Shown: positions 1 to 13,303, counted from the stretch's first letter. The stretch is 64,000 bases of DNA from Phaeotremella fagi (GCA_001599715.1 BCHU01000005.1:186001-250000), one strand, 5' to 3'. Made by a program: numbers and translations. The notes: a model not told the origin generated them from the letters alone.

Positions 1-1544
1 GGACAAGTAACGGTGTAAAGAGTGAATATCGATGTTTTGGGAGTTGTTTACTTTTGATATTTCGGGATGTTGTTGTTGTTTATCGGGAATGAATATAAGC
101 TTGTTTTTCGGTATGTTTTTGTCTCTCGATCTTGTTCCTTGTTTCGATTTCTTCCTGTATGCAATGAATGTCTGTTTAAACGAGTGTGTTGTATAGATAT
201 CAGATATTATAGATGATAAAAATGAGGTGTTATAGAAGTAAAGATGAAAGGTTCAAAATGTAATGTCCATGTCTAAAGTTGTGTACGCCTCTGTTTTTGA
301 ACCCTTCCACGGCTTGAATGGATTACTTATCGTCATGACAATAAGATTTTCATAGATCATAACCTAAGGGGACCAAAGGGGTCCTAGTAGCCTACAGTAA
401 TCCAGGAAAGAGCAAGGTTAGCATGAAAGCTTAAGAACAAATAATAATTGAATTGGGGAGTGAGCAGAGGAATGAAATGAATTTACCCTATTGACGATCA
501 TCCGATATGTTTTTTGTTATAAGTTAAAAAGGATAAATGGGGGTTTCTTTCCTGATCGAAAAAAAATGTAACTGAAAATCTATTCTCTCGATCTAAAGAT
601 TCTTTCTTTCCTGGCAAGTGAAAGGGTAGGAGGAATATAGTTTAGAACCCAACTTACTTTGTTTGGTCGATTTGTTGTTTGATCCGATGTACCCCTTGTG
701 CCTATCATTGGGGGAAGTAAACAAATCTTGTTATCGATAATTGATTCCCATCCCATGGGATATGTTAGATTCAGACATTTCTTTATCTAGACAATTGAAT
801 ATCAAATTCGCATTTTGGATTGACGTAAAGACCTAAAGGAGAAGAAGAACAGAAAGGAGAAAGAATACGAATGCATTTTGTCTTTGGTGGATTCACATAT
901 GAAAACTAGTTAGGTCTTGGAGATGTTATTTGACTAAGTTGGTTAGGAAATAGTTTAGTATGAGATTAGATGAGAGAGAAGCTATGGAAATAGCGGAGTG
1001 TCGATCAATACAATCTACGATAAAGATCTATCTACAACCAGTTTCAAGAAGGAAAAAGTCAAAAACTCAAAAAGTCAAAATCAAAATCACTCGCGTCCAG
1101 TCCATCCTGTGGTTGTATCCACCTCGATGTTGTTGTTACTGAACGTGGCAGCAGTACAAATACGAGTACTCAGTAGCTGCTTCACTAACTCGTCCACAGC
1201 TTCTACATAGGAATAGACTACCAGTATGCCAGAGCTCCATTCTTGTTATGCTACTCGATCGTCTAAAATATGCAACTAAACTACAGATGTAATAATTACT
1301 GAGCTAGAGATGACTATGTACTAAGAGCTCGTATACTAACGCCGTGGCTATAATCCCGACTGTGGCAAATGGTGGTGATATGAGGGGCCCTGCCCCCGTT
1401 CCCCGCAATATCTCTCTATCTCTTGTTGATATCTACATCTATCTACTCAACATTCTTATCTTCTGAAAGCCAAAAGCAAAAGTACAAGGCAAACACAACA
1501 TCGAGGACGAGGACGAGGATCCACCCAAACCACCCACAGCTATA
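1..1544. other. No gene seen; intergenic or 3' flank
   Basis: All six frames are broken by stops every few tens of codons, and I could not join short open stretches through plausible introns into a recognisable protein. The region is AT-rich with no strong repeats. It may hold the untranslated 3' end of a gene off the left edge and the promoter of the gene at 1545. The short open frames around 960-1210 have no family features and I treat them as chance. Confidence 0.5.
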
Positions 1545-2750
1545 ATGTCGAAAGAAGGGAATGAGAATAACATAGATCCCTCATTGAGAGAAACACCAAC
1601 TTCAACGTCGAAGAGGAAAACAAGATCTTCAGTTCCAGTTGCAGTTCCAACCACCGCAACCACACCAACAAGAGTAACGCGTCGAACCACTAAATCCAAT
1701 GTCCCATTGAACAAAGTTATTGGAGTTGGGAAATCGAATTCGGGAGGTGTGAACGGGATAGTTGGACTTGAGAATTCAGGTGAACCGAGTCGTGGAGAGG
1801 AAGAGAATTTGATTGGATATGAATGGAGGAGTGATGCTGTATGTCTAAACTTTTCATCTTGGGTTGTTATGTTCTGCGCTGATCGGGAATGCGAATCTAG
1901 AAACGAAGTAGACATCATTCACCGGTGGATTTATCTGATTTACCTGCGGGATGGGAGAATCTCGTTAACGCAACTGCAACTGCAAATGCCAATACAGCAG
2001 CGTCAGCGTCGGCGTCCACATCGAATGATAACTCAGGTATGGACGGGTTAGCAGCTGCAGCAGCTACTTTTCAACCTGTAAGTCGTAGATACAAATCGAT
2101 ACGCACCAAAAAAAGCTAACACCAATCGATAGCCTAAAACTCTGAATTCCAAACCATATCCCTACGGTCTGACACCATTCAGATATTCATGTCATACCCC
2201 AAACCTACCGAATCCAGCACCAGGAGATCCAAATAATCCATTATTCAAGCCGTTCAATCCGTATGCGGAAGAAATCACATCTACACCCACACCACCAGTG
2301 TCAGCCTCCAATCAAATCCAACCAGAACATTCAACCACTATCAACAATGTACTTTCACCAAACTCGACTCCAAATCCAACAGCGCAATTAAACGGGAACG
2401 CCAGAATATCAAGTCCACAACCACCGTCCGCAACTAAATTCCCACTTCCGACTCCAACCCCCAAAACACAGCATAACGTCCATTTCCAACCTAATTATTT
2501 ACCTTCCACCGCTACCACCTCGAGTTACGCCAACATCAACATCGAAAACGATATCGAAATGGCTACTAACGAAGTTGACGATGAATTTCAATCTTTCGCT
2601 AATCTTTTAGCTGGTTCTGGTTCTGGTTCCGGCTCTCAGTCTCAATCTCACTCTCATGAGGGGACGGTGACGGAGACGATTGAATATCCAAATAGTATGG
2701 GAACCGTTGATACCTCCGCCACGGCTTGTATACGGAAAGAAGGGTGGTAG
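1545..2750 (+). CDS. Hypothetical low-complexity protein (3 exons)
   Basis: I do not recognise this protein (about 362 aa). Exons 1545-1838, 1901-2077 and 2133-2750 join in phase 0 through GT-AG introns of 62 and 55 nt. The N-terminus is basic and Ser/Thr-rich (RKTRSS, RRTTKS). The middle contains an Ala/Asn-rich run and a short ordered-looking stretch, YGLTPFRYSCHTPNLPNPAP, near residue 165-185, which is the only part likely to be conserved. The rest is Pro/Thr/Asn-rich, with a Gly-Ser-rich segment near the end. There is no signal peptide or membrane span. The neighbouring Mak5 gene is convergent, with about 155 nt between the stops. The ATG at 1545 was chosen as the first in frame, and it leads directly into the spliced reading frame. 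Confidence 0.6.
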
Positions 2751-2906
2751 GGAGGTGTGCAGATTGGACTTTACGGGATTGAAACATCTTGATGTGGATG
2801 GAAGTCTTGATTTGGTTGTCTTGTAGTAATGTATTTGGATTACGGGGATCGTGATTCCATAAAATAAGATCAAAGTTATATGTATCAATAATATCAAAAG
2901 ACAAGT

Positions 2907-5900
2907 CTAAATAACTACAGGTTTATTGGTATTTCCCTTTTTACCCTTCTTTCTCAGCTTATCTTGACCGGTACCAGTCTGAACAGAGTTTTTGATCTCA
3001 GCATTCGATACCTTCACCTTCTCCTTCTCCTTCTCCCTCCTCTGATCCCTATTCTTATTCTTAGGTATCAATTTAGGTTGAACAGCGTTAATCTTAGATT
3101 TATTAACCAAAACCTCATCATAAGCCGAAGAAGTAGATGCACCCAATAAAGTCGAATGACCTTTACCATCATCAGCCTTAAACCAAACTTCAACTCACTC
3201 TTAGATTTAATAATATCATCCACGATAACCCTACTCCCACTCGTTGGATATTTCGCCGAAACCCCTCTAGCCATCAATGGTTCATTCAACAAACTCCTTA
3301 ATTCATTTTTCAACGATATCAACTGACCACCCGAAGTTTTGTTGGATCGTTTAGATTTCCCGTTGTTAGGTTTATGGAATGGTAGATCTGGATCATCTGA
3401 GCCGTCTGATAACCTATATTCATCATTGTTCGTTAATCGGGTTAGATTTCGGATAGGTTGGATTCGACATACATGTCCGATTCTATATCTATATCCATAG
3501 CTTCAGCCGTTTCTTTCAACCAGTTCTTATCGTGATTATCCTTTTTCACCATATGTTGAGCTTTCTCAATAGCTTTAGCTACCCTCACTCGTTCTCTCAG
3601 TTTCGGTAAGAATCCCGATTCAATAGGTAATTCCGGTAGCGCTTCGTCTAAATCGAGTCAACTCCCAAGAGACATTCCTTCCGATTGAAACCTACTTACC
3701 CCTTTTCAAACTTTTCATTAAAGCCCTTTGAACCCCCTTCTCCTCAGCTGAACAGAGTTGTAAAGCGAAACCAGGATTTTGGGCTCTAGCCGTCCGACCT
3801 GATCTATGGATATAGGCATCGGCTGTCCTTGGTAGATTGAAATGAATAACGTGATCGACTGATGGTATATCTAATCCTCTAGCTGCGACGTCGGTAGCTA
3901 TCAACACGCCGTTGGCGGATGATTTGAATCTAATTCAGGATGTGTTAGTGAGAATTCAATTCGATTCAAAGGAAATACAAAATTCACTCACCGATCAAGA
4001 TTCTTTAAACGTTGTTTCTGTTGGAGTTGGGAATGTAATGGATAAACTGGGACTTGAAGGACTTCGAACAGAGGGATCAATCTCCTTATACCATCTATAC
4101 TTCCGACGAAAACCATTGATCGACCTGGATATCGTAAAAGGAAATAGTAGAGGTATAAATCCTGTAGCTCGTTAACATCTAATAGCACTACCAATCAGAA
4201 AATGACCCACTTTATCTGCAGCAACACATTCAATCAAACTTTCCTTCAACATAGCCACTTTCCCACCTTCAGGACTAAGATCTATAACTTGAGGATTCGG
4301 ATCTCTGAAGTCGAGTTTCTCAACCAGATCCTCTGTTTCGCAGGTCAGCAGAAAAATCCTTCTGTGACAAGAAGTGATGGGACTTACCCAAAGCATTCGT
4401 TTTCTTCCCTTTAGATAGTTTCTTAACCGAACTCCAAGATTTACGTTTAAGATTCTTTTGTAAATCTTTAGACAGAGTTGCTGAAAAGATGAATGTCTGT
4501 AAATCCTCCCGGGCGGGGGTTAGGTCTAATGAAGAACTAGCTGCGAATGTTGGATCATCGTCATCTGGGTTATGTTGACTAAAAACAATATAAACGATTG
4601 AATCGGGATGTGCTGATAGATAGCACTCACGTAGATTTTCTTTGAGTTAGATTGACGATATTTTCTAATTCTGCGAAATGACCGTTTTCAATCATTCGAT
4701 CTGCTTCGTCTATCACCAGGAACCTGAGTGTTCTTATCCCAGAAGCAAGTTCTTCATCCTAATTTTGTTCAGCTTCTTCTTCTCCATCAACGACAAACTC
4801 ACAGTCTTCATCAAATCCCAAAGTCTACCGGGAGTAGCAACGAGTATATCGCAACCCCTCTCAACGATTCGTTTCTGTTTCTGAGCGGACAAACCACCGA
4901 TAACAGATCCAATACTGATTCTCGGTGGTCCAGCGTTCTTACTTCTATCAACCGTCTCCTCATCATCATCTTCATCTTGATTTACATCCAGTGCTAAAGC
5001 TTGTTTAACGATTTTACCCAAATGTTCGGTAACCTGCAGCGCTAATTCTCTAGTTGGACAAAGGATCAAGGCAGATAACGATCTTTTTGACGAGGGTTTG
5101 AAAGGTGATCTCAAGAGGTATGAGAGGATTGGTAGAGAGTAAGCGAGAGTTTTACCGGATCCCTAAGATGTTAGTTCTTGGTAAGAAACTATAAGACATA
5201 CAGTTTCAGCTACACCGACGATATCACGTCCATTGATTGCTTCGGGTAGAGATCTAGCTTGGATTTCGGTGGGTTTGACAAACCCTAATGAGAGAAGTGA
5301 TCTTTTGATTGATGTATGAATTGGTATGTCACGCCATTCTGGTAGTAAATCGTCTACAATAATTGATTAGATTATCCATTATTTGACTAAATGACGACCT
5401 ACCGTCAAATTCTGGTTCGGGAATCATGAATTCTTCATCTAAATCCTCTTCAGAGATCTTACTGAAATCTGGTACAGATTCCGAAGCTTCAGATTCAACT
5501 TCAACTTCAGAATCTACCTCTTGATCATCGTCTTCATCCTCAACAACCAAGTTAGGATCAATACCACCCCAAACTTCTCCGTCGTCTTCAACCTCAACAT
5601 CAATAACCTCTTCATCAGCCTACAACCACTTAATCAATTTCCAAGATCATCATTCAACAAGAAATTAAGACTTACAACGAATCTAGCAGTTTTCCTACCA
5701 CCTTCACCCTGTTCCCATTCTACACCAACACCATCGAGTTCTTCAAGCATCATCATCCCTCCACCTTCGTCCATACCAGGTAAATGAGCTGTATTGACGG
5801 ATCTCCATTTCAGGGAATCAGCGTGGACTTTTCTTTTCTTTGAGGGGTTGAGAGTTGATGATTTGGATTTGGTGGTGGTGGATTGTTTCCTCTTTGATGA

Positions 5901-5918
5901 GGATGCTGTGTTTACCAT
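2907..5918 (-). CDS. MAK5: ATP-dependent RNA helicase Mak5 (DDX24 family)
   Basis: A nucleolar DEAD-box helicase needed for 60S ribosome assembly in yeast. Twelve exons join to an 818-aa protein: 5918-5676, 5619-5403, 5353-5202, 5162-4803, 4758-4631, 4578-4388, 4332-4211, 4161-3992, 3929-3700, 3647-3473, 3413-3199, 3160-2907. Visible motifs are the Mak5 N-terminal signature ([12 protein letters not shown], then [11 protein letters not shown]), Q motif PTEIQ, Walker [31 protein letters not shown] (D-E-A-D), SATLS, and the C-terminal helicase motifs [12 protein letters not shown] and HRSGRTAR. The ATG at 5918 has the context CACCATGG. An apparent frame jump near 3160-3199 is explained by a 38-nt intron with GTGAGT donor and CTGAT branch. 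The divergent neighbour is the PAQR gene, with a 220-nt shared promoter. Confidence 0.95.
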
Positions 5919-6138
5919 TGGTGGTTGTTGGTTGTTGATGGTTGTAGATGGTAGAGCAAGATGAAATTCAACTTTCAACTTTTCAACTTTTTAAATGGGA
6001 TGACTGAATAAGTGAATTTGTTATTGCCGTAATATCTGATATAATGGAAATGCGATGGATGCTTACCAGTTAGTGCAATGGAAAAGTGAAAGAAAGTAGA
6101 ATAAATAGAGTACACAGACAAGGCAAAAAGAGTATAAC
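5919..6138. promoter_or_regulatory. Divergent promoter region MAK5 / PAQR gene
   Basis: This 220-nt spacer separates two divergent start codons, so both promoters must lie in it. It is AT-rich and contains two overlapping direct repeats of AAGTTGAAAAGTTGAAAGTTG type (on the minus strand) close to the MAK5 start. I see no canonical TATA box close to either ATG. Confidence 0.5.
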
Positions 6139-7413
6139 ATGTCCATATCACGTAGACAGAAATCAACAACCAATTCAATTTCACCCACACCCACACCCAC
6201 AACCATGGAAGAAACTCAACCACTACTGCAAAAGCAACTTTTAACTTATGAAGAATCGTTACGTCTCGTACCTTGGCAAACTGATAACGATCATGTAAGA
6301 ACTGGATACAGGAGACAATTGTATACAGTCAAATCCTGTATTTCTAGTGCCTTCACTTGTGAGTGGTAGTCGTTTACACCATCGACTGAGTTGAATTGAC
6401 TAACGAATTCATAGATATACATAATGAAACTGGTAAGCCATTGCTATAAATGATCGATCTAACCAGTCCCAAGTCAACATCCACACCCATTTCTTCGGAC
6501 TTTTATTCTTCCTAATCATCCTCCCCTTCCATCTAATCCCAAAATCATTCCCCACATTCTCAACTTCAGACCCACTACCAACCCCACCCACCGTGCACGA
6601 TAAATTCTTCCTAACGATCTACATACTATGTGCGATGGGATGTCTGGGTTTGAGTTCATGGTTCCATACGATCCAATGTCACTCTCGTGAGATGTGTGAT
6701 AGTGCTCATAGAGGTGATTACGTGAGTTTACAATGTAGCTCGTTAAATTCGGATGCGGTACTGATTGATTAATTGTTTAGATTGGAATCGTGGTTTTGAT
6801 AGTGGGAAGTATTCTTCCTAGTATGTATTACGCTTTTCATAGGAATGTGATACTCCAGGCTGTTTATATGAGTAAGTGTTACTCATTATCTCTAATCGCT
6901 GTTATTGTGCTGATGAATTAATTCAGCGGCAATAGTGGCAGCAGGAATAACTTCTGGTTATGTGAGTACAAACACACCACAGCTTTCTAACCAATCTAGA
7001 TCGTCTTATCACCCCATCACAGATCACATCGTTGGCACAGAACCTTGACCTTCATAGGTCTAGGTCTAAGTTCGATAATTCCAGTTATCCACATTCTCAT
7101 AACTCAAGGTTTAAAACATGCAAGAGAAAGAATGAGTTTAGATCTGGTAATCGCCGGTGGTGGTTGTTATATCATCGGTGCACTTATGTAGTAAGTGACC
7201 TTTCATCATATCATCTCAATACCCCGTTAATCAGATGAATGCCTTAGTGCCGCAAGATTTCCTGAAAGATTGGCACCTGGTAAATTCGATTTATTTGGGT
7301 CTTCACATCAGATCTTTCATGTTTTCGTTTTGGGTGGAGCTGGGTGTCAGTATGCAGCTTTGAGGGGTATGGTTTGGGGTAGATCTATGGCAGTAGGGGG
7401 AGGGGGTAGCTAG
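6139..7413 (+). CDS. PAQR / adiponectin-receptor-like (HlyIII, Izh) membrane protein
   Basis: A seven-transmembrane protein of the progestin/adipoQ receptor family; yeast Izh members affect zinc and sterol homeostasis. Seven exons give 322 aa: 6139-6358, 6415-6432 (18 nt), 6474-6721, 6781-6871, 6927-6961, 7000-7190, 7248-7413. Family motifs are RTGYRR, then [13 protein letters not shown], then [11 protein letters not shown] (first His of the metal site), [33 protein letters not shown], and the C-terminal [14 protein letters not shown], which supplies the remaining zinc-site histidines. The cut through HNET|VNI is made by an 18-nt exon. Start 6139 is the first ATG; 6205 (METQPLL-like) is an alternative. 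Substrate or ligand is unknown. Confidence 0.9.
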
Positions 7414-7725
7414 CGTAGATCTATACGAGTAGACATAGATACAATACAATGAACAATCCCATACAATGGATAGCAATCTCAATGTGGGGAACAAGGTGGC
7501 CGAACCCTGTAAAATCATCGGATAAATGTCGGTATAGGGTTCACTGTCCATGGTCCACGGTAATCGGTGTAATTGGATGATGACAATGTACGGTTGACAA
7601 AGTGCAGTCAGTGATTGAGTGATCATGTGCCGAGGAGGATGTATATATACATGAACACAGAAACATAAAGACGAAGGAAGAGAGAACCACAAGCACCACC
7701 GACACCCTCCCGCCCTTCATTCAAA
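7414..7725. promoter_or_regulatory. Beta-glucosidase upstream region with TATA element
   Basis: Gene-free stretch of 312 nt. A TATA-type run GTATATATAC lies at 7641-7650, about 80 nt before the ATG at 7726, followed by a CT/CA-rich leader that ends in TTCAAAATG. It is the clearest core promoter on the left half of the window. Confidence 0.55.
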
Positions 7726-10579
7726 ATGAATTCAGAAATGGATAAATCATTCCTCAAAGCTGATATCAAAGATGTCGTCAAGCAACTCACCATTCAAGAG
7801 AAGATTTCTCTTTTGGCTGGTTTGAATTTCTGGGAGTAAGTAGGAGCGGAGCGGAAGGATAGTGGAAGACTGATTGACTTGATTCTTCCTTAGGACTGTT
7901 CCCATCCCCCGACTTAATATACCTAGGTGAGTGAGACACTAGATCTAAAGCTAAGTTCATCAGTGTCAAGGTTACCGATGGACCTAATGGAGCTCGAGGT
8001 GATTCGTTCTATGACATGAGTGAGTTTTGCATCCACAATACCTCAGCTGATTTATAGCTCCCGCATCCGCTCTCCCAAGTGCTACCTCCCTCGCATCAAC
8101 CTTCTCCACCACCCTAGTCAACTCCGCAGGAGCCCTCCTAGCACAAGAAGCTAAAGCACGTAACGCCATCTGTCTCTTGGCACCAACCGTCAACATAGCT
8201 AGATCACCATTAGGTGGCAGGGTTTTCGAATCTTATTCCGAAGATCCAACTCTATCAGGTCAAATGGCTGCATCATATATCAACGGTCTTCAATCGAACG
8301 GTGTTTCAGCGACTATCAAACATTTCGTTGGGAACGATCAGGAACATGAAAGGAATGGTGAAGATAGTATCATCCCGACTAGAGCTTTACGGGAGGTTTA
8401 TCTTCGACCTTTCCAGATTGCTCAGAATCTAGCTAAACCTTTGGCATACATGACTTCATACAATAAAGTCAATGGTCAACATTGTTCAGAATCTAAATGG
8501 TTACTTGAAGATCTACTACGTAAAGAATGGGGTCATGAGGGATTGGTCATGTCAGATTGGTTTGGTACTTATTCAGTTGACGACGCTATTAACAACGGGT
8601 TAGATCTTGAAATGCCAGGTCCGGCCAGATGGAGAAATTACGCTCTAGTGAATCATCTCATTAACGCTCATAAATTGAATTCCAAATCAATTGATAAAAG
8701 AGTAACCAACGTTCTTACTTGGATTCAAAATCTCAGTCGACTAAATGAAAGTTTAGTTTATTCACCACCGAGTCCTGAGAAAACACGTTGGGAAGATAAA
8801 GAGAAGGACGCGAAATTTTTAAGAGAACTTGGGGCAGATGGGATAGTTCTTCTGAAGAATGACGCTAACGTTTTACCAATCAAGAAAGGTTCTATTGGAG
8901 TTATCGGTCCTAACGCTAATGTGAAAGTATTGACAGGAGGTGGTTCAGCAATGTTGAAATCTGCTTGGTCATCGACTCCCTTGGCAGCTTTAAAAGCTAA
9001 CAAACCAGATCAAGTTTCGATCGAATATTCTCTTGGTTGTAGGACTTCTAAATTCCTTCCGGCTCTTAACGAGGATTTCACTACTCTAGACGGAAAGGAG
9101 GGTTTCAATCTTCGACATTATAAGATCGTTGATGGGGTTCAAGATGAGGTTCCAGCTGCTGAACAGGTTATGAACGATAGTAATATTTACATGTTCGATG
9201 TGATTCAGTTTGGTCGTAATTTCTTCACGGAGATTGAAACTGTTTTCACGGCTCCCATCACTGGTAGGTCGGGTGGTTGGTGGAGTGATGGGTTATGTTG
9301 ACGTCGTTTCTTTTAGGTGTTTATCAATTCGGTATCACTGTCACTGGTCAAGGTTGGCTTTACGTTGATGACAAGTTACTCGTTGATAATTCAAGAGATC
9401 AAAATTGGGGTGCTGCTTTTATGGGTAGTGGAACTGATGAAAGAATCGGTAACATTGACGTTGTAAAAGGTCAAGTGAGTATTGCTTCGATCAAAGCTAA
9501 AAAAAATCAAACTGATCTTTCACTCCAGAAATACAAAATCCGTTTCCTTCATGATACAAGAAAAGATCCAACCGTCAAATTCGGTGGTGAGATTCTTGAA
9601 TTGAACGCTGTCCGAATGGGTGCAGGACCGTTCATCGATGAAAAACAAAGTATTCTCGACGCTATGGAGTTAGCCAAGAAATCGGATGTTGCAGTTATCA
9701 TTGCGGGGTTGAATCCAGATTGGGAATCTGAAGGTTACGATCGACCCAATTTATCACTTCCACTTGGATCTGATGAATTGATTGAAAAAGTTTCATCAGT
9801 CAATAAAACACTATAGTGGTTGTTCAATGTGGTTCAGCGATCAGTATGCCTTGGATCGATAACGTCAAAGGAATAGTTTACGCTTGGTACGGCGGTAACG
9901 AAGCTGGTAACAGTATCTCTGATGTTTTATTCGGTAAAGTCAATCCGTCAGGTAGATTACCTTTAACTTTCCCAATCAGAGAACAAGATATCGCAGCGAA
10001 TTTGAATTATAAATCTGCCAGAACGAAAATTCATTATGAAGAAGGGATCTGGGTAGGATATAAACATTTCAACGCTCGTTCGATCAAACCTTTGTTCCCT
10101 TTTGGTTATGGTTTGTCTTACACTACATTCGAATATTCGGATTTATCAATCAAAGTTAGTGAAGGTGGTGGTGATGTGAACAAATGGAAAGCTTTGGTTA
10201 AAGTCACCGTGGTTAATAATGGTAAAGAAGCTGGTCGACATAGTGTACATTTCTACACTTGTCCACCGAAAGCTACAGCAACAAGTTTGACTCATCCGGA
10301 ACATTCATTCCAAGCATTTGGGAAGACAAAGATTTTGGCGCCAGGCGAAAAAGAACAGATTCAGGTGACGTTGGATAAATGTTGGTCAAATTCTTGCTTC
10401 ATTGATATGTGTACTGATGTTTTCATCTTTTAGACGCTATCTCTCATTGGGACGAGTATGAAGATACTTGGAAAGTCGAGATTGGAGATTGGAAAGTTAA
10501 AGTTGGGGTTGATGCTCAGACTATGTGGGGTTCTGTTGATTTCGCTATTGACGAAGAGATGGATTGGAGGGGTTTGTAA
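7726..10579 (+). pseudogene. GH3 beta-glucosidase with PA14 insert, interrupted by a 1-nt frameshift
   Basis: Family GH3 enzymes hydrolyse terminal beta-glucosides. Exons are 7726-7835, 7894-7926, 7964-8019, 8058-9263, 9317-10380 and 10434-10579. Visible are KVTDGPNGARG, APTVNIARSPLGGRVFES, KHFVGNDQE, and the catalytic nucleophile motif VMSDWFGTYS (Asp), a PA14-like insert (VYQFGITVTGQGWLYVDDKL), IAGLNPDWESEGYDRP, and the C-terminal FGYGLSYTTFEYS plus a fibronectin-III-like domain. There is no signal peptide, so a cytosolic enzyme is expected. At about 9800-9816 the frame shifts within a run of four A residues (AATAAAACAC) and meets TAG at 9814-9816, while the next frame continues without loss of homology. 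The coding sum is one nucleotide short of 872 codons. This is either a recent null allele or a sequence error; no intron explains it. Confidence 0.85.
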
Positions 10580-10848
10580 TTAGCATTAACGGTGTTTATG
10601 TTTTATGTGTTTTGAAATTGTATATCAAAATTTAAGCTTTATGAGAATGAAAAATCATGCTTGATCTGGATCTGTTTGTTGATAACGACGGGTCGGCCGA
10701 GAATGTTAAACTTACTTAGGGTTCAATTCCTTATCAGTTCAGTTACTCTAATCAAACAATAAACTTCTATCGTTTGAGATCAAATCTTGATCAAAGATTA
10801 ACCATTCAGCAACTATTAATAGTAACCATCTCGTCCGAGAAAGAAAAG

Positions 10849-13303
10849 ATGATGATTAAACCAAAGATGTCAACTGCTAGAGTTACGCAGAGAGCTCCTA
10901 AGAGGTTAGTCTGGGCTCCTCTATCAATACTGATATAGATAACTGATAAGCTGACATACGTGATCTAGTTGTCACGCTTGCGCAGTTAAGAAATTGAAAT
11001 GTTCCAAAGTGAGTTCGTGGTCATCTTGTTGGTGGTGTTGGTATTGATAGGTGTAGGATATCCCATGTACGAATTGTTTGAAACATGGTGTTGGGGCTAC
11101 CTGTCAACGAGAAACCGTTCAAGTCAAAGGTCGAATCGTCAAGTGAGTCCAAATTTGAATGTGTTCTCAGAGATCTAACAAGTTTTCAATCTATTGTAGT
11201 CGTGTGACAACTTCCACACCCTCGGTTGATGATTTACAACTAGAAGTGATTAGACTTAATGCCAAAATCAAAGAACTCGAACAAAACCAAAATCAAATTC
11301 ATGTAGATTACAACGAATCCGTGAAAAATCTATCACCAGTGATATCGACTTTAACACCAGCAACCACCTCGTCAACGATCACAACCACTACAACCACAAC
11401 CACCACAACCAGCGAAGATCTAACCAAACAAAACTTCCCTTCATTCAAAGAAACCAACCTGAAAGAAGGACGACTTCATTTCGTTCTCCGAGCTCTAGAA
11501 CTCATGTCAATGGGATTAACACCAACCCCAACAGTCCCCTCTCCAACCCAAACTAAGAATTTCCAACAAGTAGCGAAAACAGGTTCAGCCGAGAACCTGT
11601 TGAAATCTTTGTTCCCGTTGAGGAACCAGATTGAACCTTTGTTGGAATGGGCTCATCAATGGATTTGGTGGCATCATTGTGCTTATCATGTTGATACGAT
11701 GAAACGGGAGATTTTGGAGATGTGGGAAGAAGAGGGGAGAGGGGTTGATTGGGGTTGGGCTGCTTTGTTTTATGCTTTGCTTTCGGTGAGTTGGCGGAGT
11801 TGACTGGTATGTAGATAAGGACTGACTCACTTGTGTGTTTAGGCTTCGATGTTTTATATCGAAAATGATAGAGCTTCTTCGATGGGTTTTCATGAATGTA
11901 AGACTGAAGGCTTTTGTTTATACTGATGTATAGCCCATCTATCGACACTTTCAAATACCTGGCTACAAACTTCTATCCATTGTTTACATCAAGCCAATTT
12001 CATGGCCGATCTGTCTTTGACTACTATTCAGACCATCGTGATTTTATGTGGTATAACCAATGGACTTGGGTAGGTCTAATTTTCGTAAACCTATCACTTA
12101 CACTAGTCACTCGTCACTTAACGCTTCACTACTCGCTGTGGGAGTCAGGATCTCCCAACTTCTCAGTATCCATCGTTTAGGAATTGAAAAACCATGTTCG
12201 TTAACCGAACCAGGTCACCTATGTCCATTACACCACTCGACCCGACCACACATAGTAATGGATCAACAAGTGATAGCTCGAGAAATAGGACGTCGATGTT
12301 GGGCCTCACTCCTGATCACCGAAAGATCCTCCATCCAAGCAAGAGAACGTAACGGTGTACCTCATCCAGGTGATTCCCTCCCCTTAAACCTAGACGACGT
12401 GGCCGTAGGTGAAATAGCCATAATCCATCCAAGAAACATCCCAACAGGCGTAGCTCAACATCTAGCTTGTTACACTACAGCAGGTATCGTCCACGATTTC
12501 GTGACAGAAGACGATTTCTCTCGTGAAGCTCTGGAAAAATTCGATCGCGATATAGAAAATCTTAGTAACCCTTGGGACTCACCCGAGAAACATTTACCAT
12601 GGTTGGAATGGGCTAGACACACTTATTGTTTGAATTTGAATCATAAGAAAATGATCTTTAGACGTCCACAGTTCGCTAGGAGTTATTTCGATAATCGATT
12701 TTTGTTGGAGAGGGAACAATGCGTTTCGACTGCCAAGAAGATTATTCAGGAGCGACGGAAACCTTTACCTGAATTCTACAACAAAATTTGGTATGTCCCC
12801 TCATCCAGATTGTAAAGTCAATGCTAATGGGAACGATTAGGGGAAGTCAAGCCCATGGAGTAGCAGCTCTTCTAGTTTTGATTATAGATTTCTTCCACGC
12901 CAACATCTCAGAGATGGAACGTACATCCCGTCTGAACGAAATCAACGAAATCCTAAAAGCCATCAACAGGGGAGTCGAAAACAGTCCATACATGCTCAGA
13001 GCAAACGGACTAGTTAGATCCCTCTTAGCCGAGGAATCAAGTTTCAGAACTTCAACTTCACCAACGATCCAACCTCACGATATCGTACAGGGTCATACAC
13101 CTTCTCTCGTTCTTGGTCATGATAATTCTGGATTTGGGTTTGGTGCGGGTGGGGGTATGGGTGATCAACCAATGTCAATGGCACAGATTCATCAAACGGA
13201 TTTAGATTTTTTGGTTCAAACTAATGATTTTGAATTGGAGGATTTGTTTCAATCGATGGATGGATGGAATCAGGTTGATTTGAATTATCCCTATGGTCAG
13301 TAG
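10849..13303 (+). CDS. Zn2Cys6 fungal transcription factor
   Basis: Eight exons (10849-10904, 10969-11008, 11057-11142, 11200-11785, 11843-11897, 11934-12069, 12107-12790, 12841-13303) encode 701 aa. The N-terminal zinc cluster is SCHACAVKKLKCSK then DIPCTNCLKHGVGATC, spacing C-x2-C-x6-C-x5-C-x2-C-x8-C, split by two introns. A short coiled-coil linker follows (DDLQLEVIRLNAKIKELEQN). The middle part resembles the fungal-specific regulatory domain (LLAVGVRISQLLSIHRLG, then EIGRRCWASLLITERSS). The C-terminus is Gly/Asp-rich and acidic, which would suit an activation region. It is a nuclear DNA-binding regulator. It lies 269 nt downstream of the beta-glucosidase on the same strand, so a role in sugar catabolism is possible but unproven. 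Confidence 0.9.

Noticed and set aside
1439..1918. 159-codon open frame antisense to the gene at 1545
   Set aside because: Low-complexity mirror image of the plus-strand coding sequence; no start context, splice logic or family features.
3160..3199. Apparent frameshift near the end of MAK5
   Set aside because: A 38-nt intron with GTGAGT donor, CTGAT branch and AAAG acceptor restores [16 protein letters not shown] in agreement with the family, so no mutation is needed.
9317..9816. Intron explaining the break in the GH3 gene
   Set aside because: All residues across the break are conserved, the only nearby GT is 27 nt before the AG, and the exon total is not a multiple of three.
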